Below, piece after piece: positions 31,017 through 32,848 of a stretch of 32,848 nt of DNA; the stretch's first letter is position 1; the number at the start of each line of letters is the position of its first letter. The DNA lies in assembly GCA_035687245.1 (NCBI GenBank), contig DASRYH010000069.1:1-32848 (forward strand). The letters are read 5' to 3'. The notes beneath the pieces were generated by a model. That model did no database searches. It was not told the DNA's origin and saw only the letters and a program-made list of their open reading frames with translations. A program made the translations under genes and the position numbers. The DNA is from DASRYH01 sp035687245 (lineage in GTDB: Bacteria > Actinomycetota > Coriobacteriia > Anaerosomatales > PHET01).

Positions 31017-32077
31017 GGCGTGAAGTCGCACCCCGGTTCGAGGTCGAGCACGAAGCGAGTGAGCATCTTGACCGCTGCATCGAGGTCCTTGAGAGCCAGC
31101 ACCTCGGTCGGCGTGTGCATGTAGCGCAGCGCGATCGAGACGAGCGCCGCGGCCTTGCCGCCGCGAGAGAGCTGGATCGCATTCGCGTCGGTGCCCGTGC
31201 CGCGCGGCTCAGCGCCGATCTGGTACGGGATCTTGGCATCTTCGGCAGCCTTGACCAAGCGATCGAAGACGATGGGATTGATGTTGGGACCGCGAGCGAT
31301 CACCGGACCGGCGCCGCACTCGAACTCGCCGTGCTTGCGCTTGTCGATGTCCGGGTAGTCGGTGGCGTGGCAGACCTCGACGGCCATGCCCACAACCGGG
31401 TTGACGCCGTACGCACTCGTCGTGCCGCCACGCAGCCCGACCTCTTCCTGCACGGTGCCCGCTGCGATGAGGTCGCCCGGCGCGCCACCGGCGGCCTTGA
31501 CCTCCTCGAGCACGCGGGCAGCGATCCAGGCACCCATCTTGTCGTCGAAGGCGCGCGATACCGCAAGGCCGTCGCCGTACTCCTCGAAGCCGACGCCGAA
31601 GGTGATCGGGTCGCCGATGTGCACGCGCTTCTTGACCTCGTCACCAGCAAAGCCGACGTCGATGAAGAGCTTGTCGAGCTTGGTGACGTTCTTGCGCTCG
31701 TCGTCCTCGATGAGGTGGATGGGCTTGCGGCCCATTACGCCTAGGATCGGGCCGTCGGAGGTATGAACGTGCACGCGCATGCCCGGCAGGATGGCCGCAT
31801 CCACGCCGCCGATAGAGGCGAACGCGATATACCCCTCGGGCGTGATGTAGTTGACCATCAGGCCGATCTCGTCGATATGCCCGGCGAGCATTACCGAGAC
31901 GCCCTTGGCGTCCTTGCCCTTGAGCACGGCGTGAACCGAACCCATGACGTTGGTCTCGACCTCGTCGGCAACGCCGGTAAGGCGCTCGCGGAAGATGCGC
32001 GCAGCCGGCTGCTCGTAGCCAGATGGCGAGGGTGCCTCAACGAGATCTTTGAGGAACTGCAGGTCCTTCTTCTGCAT
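31013..32077 (-). CDS. M42-family metallo-aminopeptidase (FrvX/TET-like)
   Basis: M42 peptidases are cytoplasmic, often dodecameric, two-metal aminopeptidases that clear short peptides. The 354-residue product starts at ATG 32077-32075, with GGAGG 8 nt upstream; a 28-codon longer frame has no such site. Metal and catalytic residues follow the family: His67 and Asp69 (LAGHIDEIG), Asp178/Asp179 (FDDKMG), Glu211-Glu212 (VQEEVGLRG, catalytic base and ligand), Asp240 (HATDYP) and His321 (RYMHTPTEV). The Gly-rich GTGTDANAIQLSRGG segment is also typical. It overlaps smpB by 4 nt, which joins peptide clearance to ribosome rescue in one transcript, perhaps by chance. Substrate preference cannot be told from sequence alone. 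Confidence 0.93.
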   Translation of the reverse strand: MQKKDLQFLKDLVEAPSPSGYEQPAARIFRERLTGVADEVETNVMGSVHAVLKGKDAKGVSVMLAGHIDEIGLMVNYITPEGYIAFASIGGVDAAILPGMRVHVHTSDGPILGVMGRKPIHLIEDDERKNVTKLDKLFIDVGFAGDEVKKRVHIGDPITFGVGFEEYGDGLAVSRAFDDKMGAWIAARVLEEVKAAGGAPGDLIAAGTVQEEVGLRGGTTSAYGVNPVVGMAVEVCHATDYPDIDKRKHGEFECGAGPVIARGPNINPIVFDRLVKAAEDAKIPYQIGAEPRGTGTDANAIQLSRGGKAAALVSIALRYMHTPTEVLALKDLDAAVKMLTRFVLDLEPGCDFTP

Positions 32078-32117
32078 GAAAGAGTCCTCCGGAACGAATA
32101 GTTGTTGGAAGCCATTA

Positions 32118-32126
32118 AGTTTAGCA
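32118..32126 (-). promoter_or_regulatory. Putative extended -10 promoter of the M42-smpB pair
   Basis: TGCTAAACT on the minus strand is an extended -10 (TG, one base, TAAACT), about 40 nt before the M42 start. No good -35 is seen. Confidence 0.4.
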
Positions 32127-32175
32127 CTGCACGGTTTCGGCCCGCGCGGTGCATCTATCATTCCCGCTCAAGGCC

Positions 32176-32848
32176 TTACGGCATCAGCAGTTCGCCAAGT
32201 GAGCTGCCGAATGTGCCGGGCCGGTTGCCGTCGAGCGAGCCCACACCCGAGAGCATGACCGCGGCGCGGAAGGTGGAGCTGGAGAGCAGCTGCGCCTTCA
32301 CCGCCTTGCCGGCGACCTCACCCACGAGTGGCCGCGCGAGGCGGCGGTACTCGGCAACCGGGTCGCGAAGCTCGACCTCGATGGCGCGTGCGAGCACGGC
32401 GGCACTGCGAAGCGCGTAGCTCACACCTTCGGCGGAGCTGGGGCTTATGAGGCCGGCCGCCTCGCCCAGAAGTGCAACCGAACGGCGACCCAGCGCGATG
32501 TCGCTCAGGCGCTGAGGGCGTACCACGGGTGCAGCCGAGCGAGCCAACTCCTCGCCAAGGCCGAAGCCGGCGAAGCGCATCTTCTCAACGATTGCGTTGA
32601 AGCGCTTCGTGGTACCGGGGCCCGAAGGCAGTGCGGCGCCCACAAGCACGCTGCCGGCCTTCGGGATCGACCACGCGTAGTGGTCAGTGAGCTGGCGGTC
32701 GAAGTAGGCGCCGTAGGACGACTCCCCGCCTTCGGCAGTGAACTCGGCTTGCATGGCGATGTAGCGGGTCGGGGCGGCAAAGCCCAGCGTGCGGCGTATG
32801 AGCGAGGCCGCACCGTCCGCGCCCACCACGAGCCGTGCCGTGCACGCC
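32176..32848 (-). CDS. Geranylgeranyl reductase-family flavoprotein, C-terminal part (cut by window edge)
   Basis: The frame enters at the right edge and ends at 32176, giving about 224 residues of the C-terminal part. The first residues ARLVVGADGAASLIRRTLG are the middle FAD motif of group A flavin monooxygenases and geranylgeranyl reductases. GRRSVALLGEAAGLISPSSAEG is the second FAD motif (GD/EAAG, then a Pro and Ser/Glu-Gly pattern), followed by the usual SYALRSAAVLARAIE helix. These enzymes hydrogenate isoprenoid chains of quinones or lipids, or act as related dehydrogenases; which one cannot be told here. The N-terminal Rossmann GxGxxG is outside the window. The stop lies about 98 nt upstream of the M42 start, so it is a separate transcript or a read-through. 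Confidence 0.85.
   Translation of the reverse strand, partial: ACTARLVVGADGAASLIRRTLGFAAPTRYIAMQAEFTAEGGESSYGAYFDRQLTDHYAWSIPKAGSVLVGAALPSGPGTTKRFNAIVEKMRFAGFGLGEELARSAAPVVRPQRLSDIALGRRSVALLGEAAGLISPSSAEGVSYALRSAAVLARAIEVELRDPVAEYRRLARPLVGEVAGKAVKAQLLSSSTFRAAVMLSGVGSLDGNRPGTFGSSLGELLMP

Overview
The window is GC-rich and almost entirely coded on the minus strand. It looks like an environmental, actinobacterial-type chromosome, most likely Coriobacteriia-like. That placement is inferred from GC content, the kind of secreted proteins present and a recurring C-terminal module I associate with such genomes; no 16S rRNA gene is present to test it. Only one convincing gene, a small MoaD/ThiS-like protein at 5865-6164, lies on the plus strand.

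Layout by position: (1) 1-252, the N-terminus of a secreted protein cut by the window edge. (2) 450-3888, tRNA-Leu, tig (trigger factor), clpP and clpX, a compact protein-quality-control unit ending in a terminator. (3) 3948-7549, two secreted proteins ending in the same ~110-residue C-terminal module, with the small plus-strand gene between them. (4) 7852-8143, a tRNA cluster (Arg, His, Lys) behind a clear promoter. (5) 8263-10932, a large glycosyltransferase of apparently two domains. (6) 11082-11237, tRNA-Pro and tRNA-Gly behind a clear promoter. (7) 11376-14409, murI, an MBL-fold hydrolase, rph and rdgB in an overlapping or tightly spaced run. (8) 14450-24724, a nine-gene chemosensory operon transcribed from right to left: PATAN/DUF4388 protein, CheR-TPR, a single-domain response regulator, a GspE/PilB-like protein with ruined ATPase motifs, two CheW proteins, a chemoreceptor with almost no external domain, a CheA-REC hybrid and CheB. 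(9) 24882-26110, a translationally coupled pair: a small protein of unknown function and a uroporphyrinogen-decarboxylase-like protein. (10) 26241-26593, tmRNA (ssrA). (11) 26749-29994, a 1081-residue secreted protein with two arrays of eight propeller-like repeats and the same C-terminal module. (12) 30291-30344, a remnant of a fourth module gene. (13) 30537-32077, an M42 aminopeptidase coupled to smpB, the protein partner of the tmRNA. (14) 32176-32848, the C-terminal part of a geranylgeranyl-reductase-like flavoprotein.

Working together: ssrA/smpB and tig-clpP-clpX cover ribosome rescue, nascent-chain folding and degradation of tagged proteins. The chemosensory operon has adaptation enzymes (CheR, CheB), two couplers, a kinase with its own receiver and a separate receiver. 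No flagellar or pilus gene lies beside it. Its receptor geometry and its pseudo-ATPase point to a non-classical input or output, possibly type IV pilus or c-di-GMP linked. That pseudo-ATPase and the family of secreted proteins sharing one C-terminal module are the most unusual content.
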